Shown one piece after another: positions 46,066-61,837 of a stretch of 64,000 nucleotides of DNA. This stretch comes from Anaeramoeba flamelloides (taxonomy: Eukaryota; Metamonada; Anaeramoebidae). Within the stretch, counting starts at the first letter, position 1; the number at the start of each line of letters is the position of its first letter. The stretch is taken from assembly GCA_027625915.1 (NCBI GenBank), contig JANTQA010000051.1, positions 1,364,501 through 1,428,500 of the forward strand, read 5' to 3'. The translations under genes were made by a program, and so were the position numbers. Below the pieces are notes generated by a model. The model was not told the origin of the DNA. It ran no database searches and saw only the letters and a program-made list of their open reading frames with translations.

Positions 46066-46994
46066 ATTAAGAGTATTAATAGGGAAACCGGAAGTAATTA
46101 AATAAGTTATTTTAGAATTTTAATTAATTTTTTTTATAATAATTGTTAATTTGATTTAATTTTAATTGTTTCAAAATCTTTAAAAAGAGGAGAAAAAAAA
46201 AATAAATACTATTAATAAATTTAAACTTCGTATTATTAATAACACATCGGGATAATTATGGCTGTTGTATGTATTATTGATTTAGAAATAAACCGATTTT
46301 TTTTAAAAAAAACACAACTTTAGGTTATAAGTTGAATTTTCCAAGGTTTTAAAAAAGATATTTTCAAAGAATTTTTAATTTGATGGTTTGCTTTTTTTTT
46401 CTCAGATTTTTTGTTAAATGAAAAGAAATTATTGATTTGTAAGCTGGGTTTTGAATCACAAAATTAAATTTTTTCCAGTTTAAAATAATTATTGTATTTG
46501 TTTTTTTTTTGAAATTAAGTAGATCTATTATATTGAGTTATTTTAGAACTTAGTGGTTTTATTTTTAATAGGAATTTTTGTACAGTTACTCCAAAAAAGA
46601 AATTAAAATAATTTTGTTCAAGAATATTTTGGTAAGTAATTGGATAATAAATTATTCAAAAAATGATAAAAATGATCAAAACTTTTTCAAAACGATAATT
46701 AATTTCGGAAAATTTTCTAAAAGTAAATTTAGTCTTGTAGTAATCAGATTTTTTTATATAATTTGTAAATTTCAAGATGTGGTAGTTTTGTTTTGAATTT
46801 TCAATTGTATTTAAAAAAAAATATTTTTTGGGCTAAGTGCTCCTTGTAATATAACACCCAAAAAGAGAAAACCAGTATACCCCCGATTTACAAAATTAAA
46901 CATTGTTTGATTTTTCAAAAACATGCTAGCACTTTTTTGAAAAGCAAATTGAAAATATGGTTTAATTCCTTTTTCAAAAAATAAATTATTTTTG
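45361..46994. other. AT-rich intergenic stretch with TA run
   Basis: Nothing coding seen. A long TA run lies at about 46034-46060. The plus-strand frame 46578-46796 is low-complexity. Confidence 0.45.
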
Positions 46995-47622
46995 TTAAGG
47001 GACTAATCTTTATTAAATTTTTTTCCCGAAATTTAATTGAGATTGAGAAAATTTTTTGTCAATTACTTAGATTTGAAAAATCCTGTTTATTTTTAACATT
47101 ACAGTCTTTCCAAGGCTACCATAAAATTCTAAATAAAATGCAATTCAGTTTTCGATTCTTATTTTCCATTTTCAAAAAATTCTGAAATAAGAGTTATTAT
47201 TCAAAGAAAAATTTGAATAAATGAGCTTTTATTCAAATTTTTGGAGTCATCAAAAAATAAACACTTTGAAGATTTGTGAAACACACTAAAATATTGTTCA
47301 AAAATGTTAAATTTTTAAAGATCAATAAATATTGATATTTTTTTCGAGCTTTTTTTGAGCGATAATTTGTAGATTTCCTGGGGTCTAGAGTTTGTTTTTG
47401 GATTTTCCTAGATTTGAATAATAGCACATTTTATTGAAGTTATTTATTGAATAATAACTCTTATTTCAGAATTTTTTGAAAATGGAAAATAAGAATCGAA
47501 AACTGAATTGCATTTTATTTAGAATTTTATGGTAGCCTTGGAACAGTTGTAAACAAATATATAGATAAGGAACCCTATTTAGAAATTGGCCAAAAAAATA
47601 ATAATAGAGACTAGTCCCTTAA
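46995..47622. mobile_element. MITE, family B, copy 2 (TTAA ends)
   Basis: 628 bases bounded by TTAA (46995-46998 and 47619-47622), with ends GGGACTAATCTTTATTAAAT and AATAGAGACTAGTCCC. About 95 bases of the arms are identical in inverted form (47113-47207 and 47448-47540; for example CAGTTTTCGATTCTTATTTT). The loop has a 64-codon minus-strand frame (47233-47427) that is Lys-rich and unrecognised. It lies about 200 bases upstream of RPS16. Confidence 0.82.
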
Positions 47623-47835
47623 AATAAGAACTGACCTAATAATTAAGAATTAAAAAAAAAAATAATTTCTTTCCAGGATTATTTCCAATAAACAAAGTTC
47701 TCTTAAATTGTGTTCTATTGAAATTGTGGTTTGAGATCATTTTTGTAAAACAAACACTAATTATTTCTTCTCAAAGGATTTTGATTTTTTATTTTTTTTT
47801 CTTTTCATTCTTTAATCTTACTTAAAATATTCATA

Positions 47836-48568
47836 ATGGAAGTAGTTCAAACCTTTGGTAAAAAAAAAACTGCAACAGCTGTTGCAAGATGCAAAAAAGG
47901 AAATGGCATCATTAAAGTTAATGGTGTTCCACTTCATTTAGTCCAACCAGAACCTTTAAGATTAAAATTATTTGAACCAATTTTACTCATTGGAAATTCC
48001 AAATTTGATGATCTTGATATTAGAATTAGAGTATCTGGAGGTGGCCCAGTTTCTCGTGTTTATGGTAAGTCGAGAATCAAGAAATTTATTCTTTCTTTTT
48101 CAAAATGAATAAAAAATTGCTGAAATGCTTCTTATTTTTACACAACAAAAAAAAAAAAAAAAAAAAAAAAAAAAACAAATCTATTTACCTTATAACCAAT
48201 AGCAATTCGACAAGCTATTGCAAAATCAATTGTAGCTTATCATCAAAAATGTAAATTTGGATCCCTTTTTTTTTTTTTTGTTTTTTATTTCCAGCAAACC
48301 CTTGTTATTAATTTTGATTTTTTTTTTTTTTGCTTTATTTGTTTTTCTTTTCTTTTTTTATTCAAACCTTTTTTTTTTTACTACAAATGGCTGTTTCCAA
48401 CTAAAATAAAACAAACAAAAAGATGTTGATGAAATTTCCAAAAGAGACATCAAAAAAAAATTCTTAAGATATGATCGATCTCTCTTAGTAAGTGATCCAA
48501 GAAGATGTGAAATGAAAAAGTTTGGTGGAAGGGGTGCAAGAGCAAGAAGACAAAAGTCTTATCGTTAA
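47836..48568 (+). CDS. RPS16: 40S ribosomal protein S16 (uS9)
   Basis: Three exons, 47836-48064, 48203-48250 and 48423-48568, 140 residues (human RPS16 146). uS9 sits in the head of the small ribosomal subunit, and its C-terminal tail reaches the P-site tRNA. Recognisable blocks are [43 protein letters not shown] (exon 1), [17 protein letters not shown] (exon 2 into 3), [20 protein letters not shown] and the invariant end ARRQKSYR. Splice junctions are TATG|GTAAGT...CCAATAG|CAATTCG and AAAAT|GTAAAT...CAAAAAG|ATGTTG. Intron 1 (138 bases) includes a run of about 29 A. Start chosen at the first ATG, which fits the family N-terminus. A TTAA-flanked MITE lies about 210 bases upstream. Confidence 0.97.
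48147..48175 (+). repeat. Poly(A) run of about 29 in RPS16 intron 1
   Basis: The longest A homopolymer in the window. It lies about 30 bases before the 3' splice site of intron 1 on the sense strand, where pyrimidine-rich sequence would be expected in animals. Splicing here evidently does not need a strong polypyrimidine tract. Its length should vary between alleles. Confidence 0.85.
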
Positions 48569-51500
48569 AGAATGAATATTTGTTGAACAATTCTTAATCT
48601 AGAATTATTTTATAACATCTACAATTCTTGGAGTTAATTTATTTTTTGTTTACAATTTTCCTTTTTAATAATCATAAAAAAATCTAATAAAAAAAAAAAA
48701 CCCAAAATACAAATGTATTGAATTTAAATACAACAAAATAGAAAAATAATAACCTCATACTTGAACAATTGAAAAATAACATTGAATAGATCGATTAACA
48801 AAACAAAAATAAATTAACAACCAAATTTATTTCAAATTTTCACTAATATTTATTTGTTTTTTTGATATCATACTAATTTTATATTTTGATTCAACAATCT
48901 CTTTCTTTTCACCTAATTTCAAATCAATATTATTTAATTTGGTTAATAAGTGGCGTTCAATTAATGGTCAATAGATCCCTTTTTAGATGTTTCTCTTATA
49001 AAAAAATTGTTTTTCAAAAAACATTAAACAAACCAAATATAGTAGTTTTAGCAATGAAATATCACAAGAGCAAAACTTAAAATTTATCAAATTTGTAAAA
49101 AAATAAAAAGATCAGAGAAAAGTCTAAAATTTGAAAATTCAGAAATTGTATCTGAAAAAAATAAAAGACCGAGGATTTCGTCTGAGTGCCTTTTTATTAT
49201 AAATTAACTTTACCTTTTTCTTTCATTTTAAAAAATATTAAAACTTTTTACTTATTAGGATTCAAAAGTATTTTTAAATATTGTTGAAGAAATGAAATTA
49301 TAATAATAACACGTTTTAATTTTTTATACTTTTCAAAAAGCTGAAAAGTATGTAATATTTATCTTTTATTTGAAATATTTACAATATATCTAAAAATTGC
49401 CTCGTATTGATTAAAGTATTATTATTTGGGATTTAATTTTAGAAAAAAATTTCTTCTTATTTTCTTTTCTAAATTTTTAAAGAAAAATTTCATTTAGAAC
49501 TGCTAGTTAACTAAAATATATCTAGACAAACCATCACATGAACCGTATTATATATAAAATAATCAACGATTCTGATTTGCTTCCGTGGAATTATTAGAGC
49601 AGTTCCAATTCCGAAAGGAAAGATTATTGAAAATGTAGATGTATTATTTCTTATACAATTGTTTTTAATGAATTATTAATTTTTTTTTTCTTTCCTACCA
49701 TCAAAGAGAATTTTAAATTTCTATTAAAGCACCATCAAAAAAAAAATTTTTTTCTAAATATTCAAAAGAAAAAAAAATCATATAAAGAGTTTATAAATCA
49801 CCAAAAAAATTCGAATTTCAAAAAAAGAGGAGAAATCGTAGAAATTAATTAACCCTGAAAGTATTTTTAGATCAATGTTTGTAAATATGTGATTTATATA
49901 ATTTTCCAGAATAAAATTGAAAATTCATATTAATTTTCTTTTTGTTATGTTTTTTTTTCTACATGTTAAAAACCCTAATATTTGATAACTTACATTTTTT
50001 TTCTCTTATATAAAATTTCTTGTTTTACATACCCCACATAACCTAAATTTATAGTTCCCAAAGTTAATAAAAATATATTAAGCTATTTCCAAGAAAGTGG
50101 GACAAATTTATTTTAAAATATAATTGTTTAAAATTAATCTTCAAAAAAGTATTTAAATAATTTAATATCATTAAATATCACTGATGCATTCTGAATTATA
50201 ATTCAATTTATTTCTTATTATTGTATTGCAGAAATAAAATTTATTAAAATTTATGATCTCAATTTTATTGATTGTTTTTAACCGTAAAAATTGGTGTTTA
50301 TCATTTTCTTTTTGATATTAAAATCATTTACTTAATTTGTATAATCCCAAGAAAAATTAAAATATAATTAACAACATATAACTACATCTTATTATTAGAA
50401 AAATCATTTGTACCCTTTCCTTATTTCCAGTTTTTTATTAAAATTGGTCGTACATTGATTTAATCAAAAAATTATTTTTTTTTTCTTTTTTTGGGAATAT
50501 TTCAACTAACATATTTTGAATTAAATACATTAGCAATTGGTTCAATCGTTATAAATATTTAACTTAATTTGGTATTACCCATTAATGAATACCATCATTA
50601 AAAAAGATTAGTTTTTATGAAATGTAAAAAAAAAAAAAACCGTACTTTTTTTGTAAATACCTTATATATAATCAATTTACAAGTCTTAAAATAAATTAGG
50701 CCAAGTTGGAATGGCTGTATTAAAAAAATTAAAGAAAAGGTCGATTGGAAATTTTTTTTATTTGTTGAATTTCATATATTTTGACTATTTTTTAATACAA
50801 AAGTTTTCAATCGGATAAAACCATATTAATTAAGAATATTTTTTCAAATATTATCACTCATAGAATTAATAGTTAATTGAAGTAACTATTTGAACTAAAA
50901 ATAATGAATGAAATAAAAAAAATATTTTTGTGGTAGAAATACGAAAAGAGGGGAAAAAATAAAAAAAAAAAAAAAAAAGTTTAATTTTATTAACTAATCA
51001 ATGAAAGAATTAAGTTAATATAAATCATGTTATTAAATACTTTATTAATAATTTTTATAAAAATTTTAAATACAAATTATGACCAAATGATTGCAAAAAT
51101 TCAGGGTAAATGAAGAGTTTATCAAAAATAAAAAAAAATATTTTAGTTTTTCTCATTTTGTCAAAAAAATAGAATTTTCTATTATGAAATTTGTTTTTTT
51201 GAAAAATAAAAACTTTTTTTTAGGATAAAAAAAAATAAATAAAATAAAATCAAACGGTCAATATATTAAATACTAAAAATAAAGAATTAAAAAATCTTGA
51301 ATAACATAAATTTACTATTTTTTCTTTCTTCATACTCATTAACTATTCAAAAATTAAATTTAATTTCTTCAACTTTTGTTAAACAATGTAACGGGCTATT
51401 CTTGATAATATCCAAAAAAAAACTTTATATTTTCAAATCGTGAAACAAGGAAGTTGTTTTTAATGTTTTGAATGAAGTGCTAAGTTGATGTAACACATTC

Positions 51501-52224
51501 AGATTTAAAATACTAAAATACAGAAAGTGAAATAGACTAATTTACCTGGATCGAAATAATGCATCCTAAAAAACAAAAATCCAATGTTTCAAAATATAAT
51601 CTGTGCTTTTTTTTTTCTTCTGGTTCCAATCCAATATACAGTTGATTACCGAATAATATACCTAAGTTCAAATCAATTTTCATCGTAAACTCCCCAATAT
51701 TTTTCGTAAAATTTGAAATTATTAATGAGCTTTGTTGAAAATTTTTCATAATATTCTCACTTGTTTTTAGTTTTTTTTTTTTGATAATAAAAATTTTTTG
51801 AAAAATTTACTGTATTTTTTGAGATAGATTTTTCAATTTGATCCTTTATTTTCGAATTTCTTTTTGAATATTGGAACTTTAAGAAAATAAAACCATATTT
51901 AATTAGGGTTTATTATCAGTTTCTTTGATCGGTTGATTTATTGGTCTTCTATATTACAAAAAAAACAACTTTTTATTTAGAAACACAGATTAAACGTATC
52001 TACACTCCTTATTTTGACAACAGTAGGTTTCAAATTAAAGTTAAATATTATGAAATTCTACTGAAACAAACAGTTCTCAATCAACTATCCACAAAAGAGA
52101 AAAAAAACAAGATTAATTCACTTGAATTTCCAACAAAAATACCTCAATTTCAAATTATGATGATATTTTACTTTTTATTTTTTTTACTTTATTTTCTTCT
52201 TTATTTCTCTCTTTGTAATTTCAA
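48569..52224. other. Intergenic region between RPS16 and the acyltransferase gene
   Basis: About 3.7 kb, very AT-rich. Open frames at 48886-49080, 51537-51749 (-) and 51941-52363 are low-complexity or overlap the acyltransferase start and match nothing. I find no paired inverted repeats with sharp ends. The acyltransferase promoter must be near its right edge. Confidence 0.5.
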
Positions 52225-53526
52225 ATGGAAAAATTTGATAAATGGCGTGACAAATACACTGGCCTTCGACCCTTTTTACCAAACAGGCTTCAAATACCAA
52301 AACCACCAAAAGGGATCTTTCTTGTCTGGCATTATCTATGTTATTATTTTCTTTTACCAATAATTTGTCTGTTGAGGATGGTTTTAGCGTTCTTAATTTT
52401 TTTAGAGTTATGCATTATTACGTTTGTTGTTGAGTACCCATTATCTATGCTCTCTTTCCCACCATTTACGTGGTTCAAAAGATTCTATAAAAAGATTACC
52501 ATGCTGATTTATTGCCGCTTTTTATTATTTGCGTTGGGCTATTGGAGCATCGATGCACAGATCAGTGAAACACTAAGGACTAGACAACGAACCATTTTTG
52601 AAGAGAGTTCAACGAAACAAATCAAAAAGCAAACAAACATTGATAAATTAACAAAAACAAAAAGCCAAACAAAAATCTTGAAAAAATCTTCCGATCTCAA
52701 GTTCAATAGTGGCGATCTAATTATTGCAAACAGTAATTCAATCGCCAGCATCTTATATCTTGGATTTAGATTTGCACCACAATTTACAGTAATGCCCAAT
52801 AATTGGAAAGAAGGTGAGGGTTATCCCGGAGAAGATGGTTGTGTCAAGAAAAGGAATTTAATAACTTGCATTTTTGATTTATTGTTCAACATCAAGCACG
52901 AAAAAAATGGAAAAAATTTAAAAAAATATATCCCTTTGGCACAATTAATCAAGCAATCTAAAAAAAGATCAGATGGTCCAGTTGTTGTTTTCCCAGGAGG
53001 GCTGTCTACAAATGGCTCAGGAATGTTAAAATTTTTACCAATTTTTGAAGATTCCAATCTTGAAAATGAACAACCAAATAAAATCATCGTATTGGGATTT
53101 AAGCATCTTAAAAAGACCAGAAAAAAGCAATTATTTAACCCCTCTTTTTCGATCGGCAACCCCTTTAAACATTTAGTTTTGACCTGTTATCCTTTGGTTA
53201 ATAATTTAATGGTTAAAATTATAAACCCAATCGAAGTTCCTTTATTACCAAAGCCAGCCATTGCAAATCAACAAAACAAAAAAGATAATGAAGATGATGA
53301 AAGTGACGGAAATTCTGATCAAGAATCAAGTGATGAATATGAACAAAGCAACGAAAACTCTCAAAAAATGATTGTTTGGACAGAAATGTTACAGGAATCT
53401 CTTTGTAAAGGTTTGAAAGTCCAAAAAACTCAATTTGTTACAATTGATAAATTTGAATTTATGGAAGCTTGGAAAGAAAGAGAAATGCAATTGAAAAATA
53501 AAGAAAAAGAAAAAAAGGAAAAATAA
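52225..53526 (+). CDS. LOA1: LOA1/VPS66-like glycerolipid acyltransferase
   Basis: Single exon, 433 residues (yeast LOA1 about 300). Yeast LOA1 is a lysophosphatidic acid acyltransferase of the ER and lipid droplets. The start MEKFDKWRDKYTGLRPFLPN closely follows the LOA1 opening as I recall it (MEKxxxWRDxxTGIxPFLPN), which fixes the ATG. Hydrophobic segments at about 31-70 and 89-106 should anchor it in a membrane. DLIIANSNSIASILYLGF (about 164-181) stands where PlsC proteins carry the HX4D catalytic motif, but the His and Asp are absent; yeast LOA1 also lacks the standard His. VVVFPGGLSTNGSGMLKFLP (253-272) is the acceptor-binding block. A Lys/Gln-rich insert (115-155) and an acidic insert (about 355-380) add length. 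The Lys-rich tail may be an ER signal. Family call good; activity unproven. Confidence 0.78.
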   Translation: MEKFDKWRDKYTGLRPFLPNRLQIPKPPKGIFLVWHYLCYYFLLPIICLLRMVLAFLIFLELCIITFVVEYPLSMLSFPPFTWFKRFYKKITMLIYCRFLLFALGYWSIDAQISETLRTRQRTIFEESSTKQIKKQTNIDKLTKTKSQTKILKKSSDLKFNSGDLIIANSNSIASILYLGFRFAPQFTVMPNNWKEGEGYPGEDGCVKKRNLITCIFDLLFNIKHEKNGKNLKKYIPLAQLIKQSKKRSDGPVVVFPGGLSTNGSGMLKFLPIFEDSNLENEQPNKIIVLGFKHLKKTRKKQLFNPSFSIGNPFKHLVLTCYPLVNNLMVKIINPIEVPLLPKPAIANQQNKKDNEDDESDGNSDQESSDEYEQSNENSQKMIVWTEMLQESLCKGLKVQKTQFVTIDKFEFMEAWKEREMQLKNKEKEKKEK

Positions 53527-54089
53527 AAAATTTTTTAACTATTTTTTATTAATTTTTGTTAATTGTGATTTTTATTTTTATTTATATTTTTTTCTCTATA
53601 GGCTGAATTAATAATATTAACGATAGAGTTACACCTCACCAGATGGAAAAAATAAAATGGAAAATCAAATGTTTTAAAAGGTTGTAAAATGGATATACTT
53701 TATTGTTTTTCAACTTTAATTAATTTCATAATAATAGGTTAAAAGAATAAAGAAAAAATCGCTTATTTTTAATATCCAGTCAATAAGAAAGAACCCACTT
53801 TTCACAATAGGCGGAGTTCTGAATGAAAAAAAATTAATCGTTTTATGGGATAAAAATTTTTATATTTTAGGAAAAAGAGTTAAACACGTTTTCTTCTTGT
53901 AAAAAATAAGAGAAAAATTAATGAAACAAAAAATAATTTCAATCAAATGAAAAAATCATTCTTGTATTATCAAAATAATACAAAATAACCATCCCCATAA
54001 CGATAGCAATTTTAGTGAAAATTTTCTTTTTTAAATTAAAAATTTTTATATAATCTTTTTTTATGAGGAAAAATTCCAATTCAAAACAA
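53527..54089. other. Intergenic region after the acyltransferase gene
   Basis: AT-rich, no gene. A small patch with GGCTGAATTAATAATATTAA at 53602 has no partner. Probable 3' untranslated region at the left edge. Confidence 0.4.
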
Positions 54090-54665
54090 ATCAACTTACA
54101 GTGTAGATTTCTTAAGTTCAATATCGAAAAAAGTTGAATTTTTTTTTTTGAAAAATATTAACCAATATCAAGACCCATTTTCTAATTAGAATGATTGCAA
54201 TATATCTTTTTGAAAACAGCCTAGTTTTTAAGTTCCTCTCTTGTGTACTTTTTGAGATCTCGGAGATTTTTTTTTTTTTTTTTTTTACTCAAATGAGTTA
54301 TTTTTTTGGCATAAATGTTACATAATCCTTACTTTGTCAAATATATAGGGTTACAAAATCACAAATTAGGTTAAATTGAATTACATTGATTAAGTACTTT
54401 TAGAAAGCAATTTGTTTTAAATTAAAGAAATTTAACACTTTGGAAATAGAAAATGAGAATCTTTTTTTAGATATTTGATTTTGTTGGAATTAAGAATGCT
54501 TTCAAACTTTTTTTTTGAAAAGAATTTTTTGTCAAAGAGATCCTTTCAATTTTTTTTTGTAAATTTGAATTTTGTCAATCAAAAGAAAAGCAATTTCACA
54601 ATACCCTTTTTGGTTTCAAGTTACTCCTTGATTATGGAGAAAATCCGAGGTAAATTGTTAGATCC
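54090..54665 (+). mobile_element. Dispersed repeat, family E, copy in convergent intergenic region
   Basis: Same orientation as the copy at 24575. Shared blocks include AATCCTTACTTTGTCAAATA, TAGAAAGCAATTTGTTTTAA and GAATTTTGTCAATCAAAAGA, ending near ATTATGGAGAAAATCCGAGG. The left part is decayed, so its start is approximate. Confidence 0.65.
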
Positions 54666-54782
54666 TTAAAGTTCATTTCTTTGAAATATCTGATTCAGTT
54701 CGGAAACCTGAGATAACTCCGAAGATCAAGTTTGAAAATTTTTTTTCCATTTTTACTGTCTAAGATTTAAAAATATAAAATA

Positions 54783-55607
54783 ACTGTCAAATATAAAACC
54801 CGGAAATTTTCAAAAACCCGGTAATTCCGTTTTTCTGATCAATTGTAAATATTAGTAAAATGTCAAAAATATACTCCCATTTTACAGACAAATAATTTAA
54901 TTACCCAGCAACTTAGAACTATTTCAAAATGGGATATTGGTTAAATATTCTGAGTCTGTTAATTTTAACTCTTTGGTGAATTCAGAAATCAAAAAAATCC
55001 AAAATATGTAAAATTAATTGAGAATATGACTGAAAATGTTAATTTACTTTTGATTTTAAATTTTAAAACAAAAATCACATTGATCATTTTAAAATATTTG
55101 AAAGAATTTGAATTTGAGAGAGGTGTTTGATGATTGAAAATTTTCATGAAATTAAGAAAACCATTTTGTAAAAAAATAAATCCTAGAGGTTCTCAATAGA
55201 AATTTAAAATTTTGAAAAAATTATTAAAAGAAAGATATAAGGTAAATAAAACTCTTATTTAATAAATGCAACAATAAAATAATTCTTATCTAGATTATTC
55301 CAAATAAAATTAGAATTTATCTAAAGGGAAAATCACAATAAATTTGATTTTCAATTTTCAGTAATATTCTCAATTAATTTTACAAATTTTTGATTTTTTT
55401 GATTTCTGAATTCACCAAAGAGTTAAAATTAACAGATTCAGAATATTTAACCAATATCCCAATTGGAACGGTTATAAGTTGCTGGGTAATTGGTTTAATA
55501 ATCTGTAAAATGGGAGTATATTTTTGACATTTTACTAATATTTTCAATTGATCAGAAAAACGGAATTACCGGGTTTTTGTAAATTTCCGGGTTTTATATT
55601 TGACAGT
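54783..55607. mobile_element. Family H element, 825 bases, about 300-base arms
   Basis: Begins ACTGTCAAATATAAAACCCG and ends with the inverse, TCCGGGTTTTATATTTGACAGT in part. The arms run about 290-300 bases at high identity (CGGTAATTCCG, AAATGTCAAAAATATACTCC, TTAACTCTTTGGTGAATTCA in one arm and inverted in the other). The loop is AT-rich with no ORF. The single copy in this window looks young. No clear target duplication beyond an A/T base pair. Confidence 0.85.
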
Positions 55608-55904
55608 AATGGCAATTATTTCCCAATATAATGTTATGGTTCAATACACTTGATCATCTCAACTTGTTCAAAATTAAAAAAAAAATAAAAAAAAATTTAA
55701 AAATATAAGAAAAAAATTTATGATTATTTTTTTATTGTTAAATTTTTATTTTGATGAGTACTTTTTCAATAAATGTTGAAATTATCAAAATTAAAATTAA
55801 TTGTTTGGTTGTAAAAATAAAGACAAAGAGATATAGAAAGAAAAAAAAGTAGGCTGTGCCAATAAAAAAATATTATTTTTAAAAAAACAGAAAAAAAAAA
55901 AAAC

Positions 55905-60578
<4,674 letters not shown>

Positions 60579-61176
60579 TAAAGTGTTGTTTTGCAAAATA
60601 AAAAAATAATAAAAAAATGATTTTAGAATTTAAAAGAAAAGATTTAATTCATTGAGATCTTTGGTGATTTTGTCTACTTATCATCTTGTTATATTAAATC
60701 TTAAGAGTTCAAATGTTAAATTTGTTTTTTTAAGTATTTATCAAGTTAATAAAAAAAAAAGTGATATTTGAAAGTTGTGACTTTGAAGATTCAGATCAAT
60801 TGTTCAAAACTTATTGTTCTCTTTTTTTGAAACACACCCCTCTATAAATATCATTTGGTTATTCCAATATCAAATTACTTTGAAAGTTTTGAGAAATAAT
60901 TGTTTCAAGAATCAATATTTCTTTGTGATTAGCAAAACTTTAGCGTCGTTCCCCGTGAATTAAGGTTTCAATAAAACTCAACCTTGAATTCATTATCTCA
61001 TAATTATTTCAATAATTCGTTCTTATTTCTTCCTTCATTCAAATGACTAATATGAGTTTGATTGACCTATGTTTCAAAATGTAAAACAGAGCTTCTTTTT
61101 TAATGAATACTGTAACATTATATGATTAGAAGAAACGATAATTATCACTAAAAAAATATGACATTAATTTCTATTT
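60579..61176. other. Upstream region of RPT5
   Basis: AT-rich stretch that should hold the RPT5 promoter. I see no named motif, only a less AT-rich spot at 60945-60960 (GCGTCGTTCCCCGTG). Confidence 0.4.
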
Positions 61177-61837
61177 AGATCAGTTCCACTTTTAGGACAC
61201 AAACTTTCAATTATATTTATGTAAGAAAAAAATCTCAAATTAAAGTAAATATTTTTGGAAATTTTCAATTACTGTTGAGAGAAAAATGTTGGAAAGTTAA
61301 AAATAGTTGGAAAGCAATTTTAATTGGGAACATTACTGAAAATGATTTTTAATTTCAATCGTTTGTGAAATAACTAAAGAGAATAACAATAATCTACTTA
61401 TTAGAATAATGATTCATGTAATTCTACTTTTTCAAAACCTTATCTCTCATAGCCTAAAGCAAGTTTAAAAAGTACCATTTTCAGAATTAATAGTAAACTT
61501 TACTAAAACTTGGATTTTTGTTAAAATAGCAAGATCTACTTTTGTTATCAACCATTCAAATGAGTATTCTACACAAACCACATATTAATGAACTTGTAAC
61601 ACATTTAAACCTGGATTTATATAAAAGTCGCCTAGTTATCAATAGGATTTGATTTTCAATTTTACTGCTGTTTCCAATTAAAAATGGTATCCAACAATTT
61701 TTCTATGTCCAACATTTTCCTCTCAACAGTTACACAAGTTATTTAACTAGAATTGAAATTTTGTGCTTTAATTTGAGATATTTATTTTACTTTAAATTCC
61801 AATGAATTTTTTCGTCATAAAACTGGAACTGGTTGTA
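61177..61837. mobile_element. MITE, family A, interrupted by a family I element
   Basis: Left half TAGATCAGTTCCACTTTTAG with GACACAAACTTTCAA and TCTCAAATTAAAGTA; right half TGTGCTTTAATTTGAGATAT with AAACTGGAACTGGTTGTA. Together they give the family A order seen at 44348-44544. The loop is replaced by a 460-base insertion. The arms are more diverged than in the intact copy. Confidence 0.7.
61271..61730. mobile_element. Family I element nested in a family A MITE
   Basis: Ends ACTGTTGAGAGAAAAATGTT and its inverse (AACATTTTCCTCTCAACAGT). Arms of about 90 bases share TTGGGAACATTACTG/CAGTAAAATTG-type sequence with moderate divergence. Flanks read TTA on each side if the terminus is taken as CTGTTG, a possible 3-base duplication. 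No ORF. Confidence 0.65.

Noticed and set aside
51941-52363. 140-codon frame overlapping the acyltransferase start
   Set aside because: Different frame from the acyltransferase; the upstream part is low-complexity and the overlap is a shadow.
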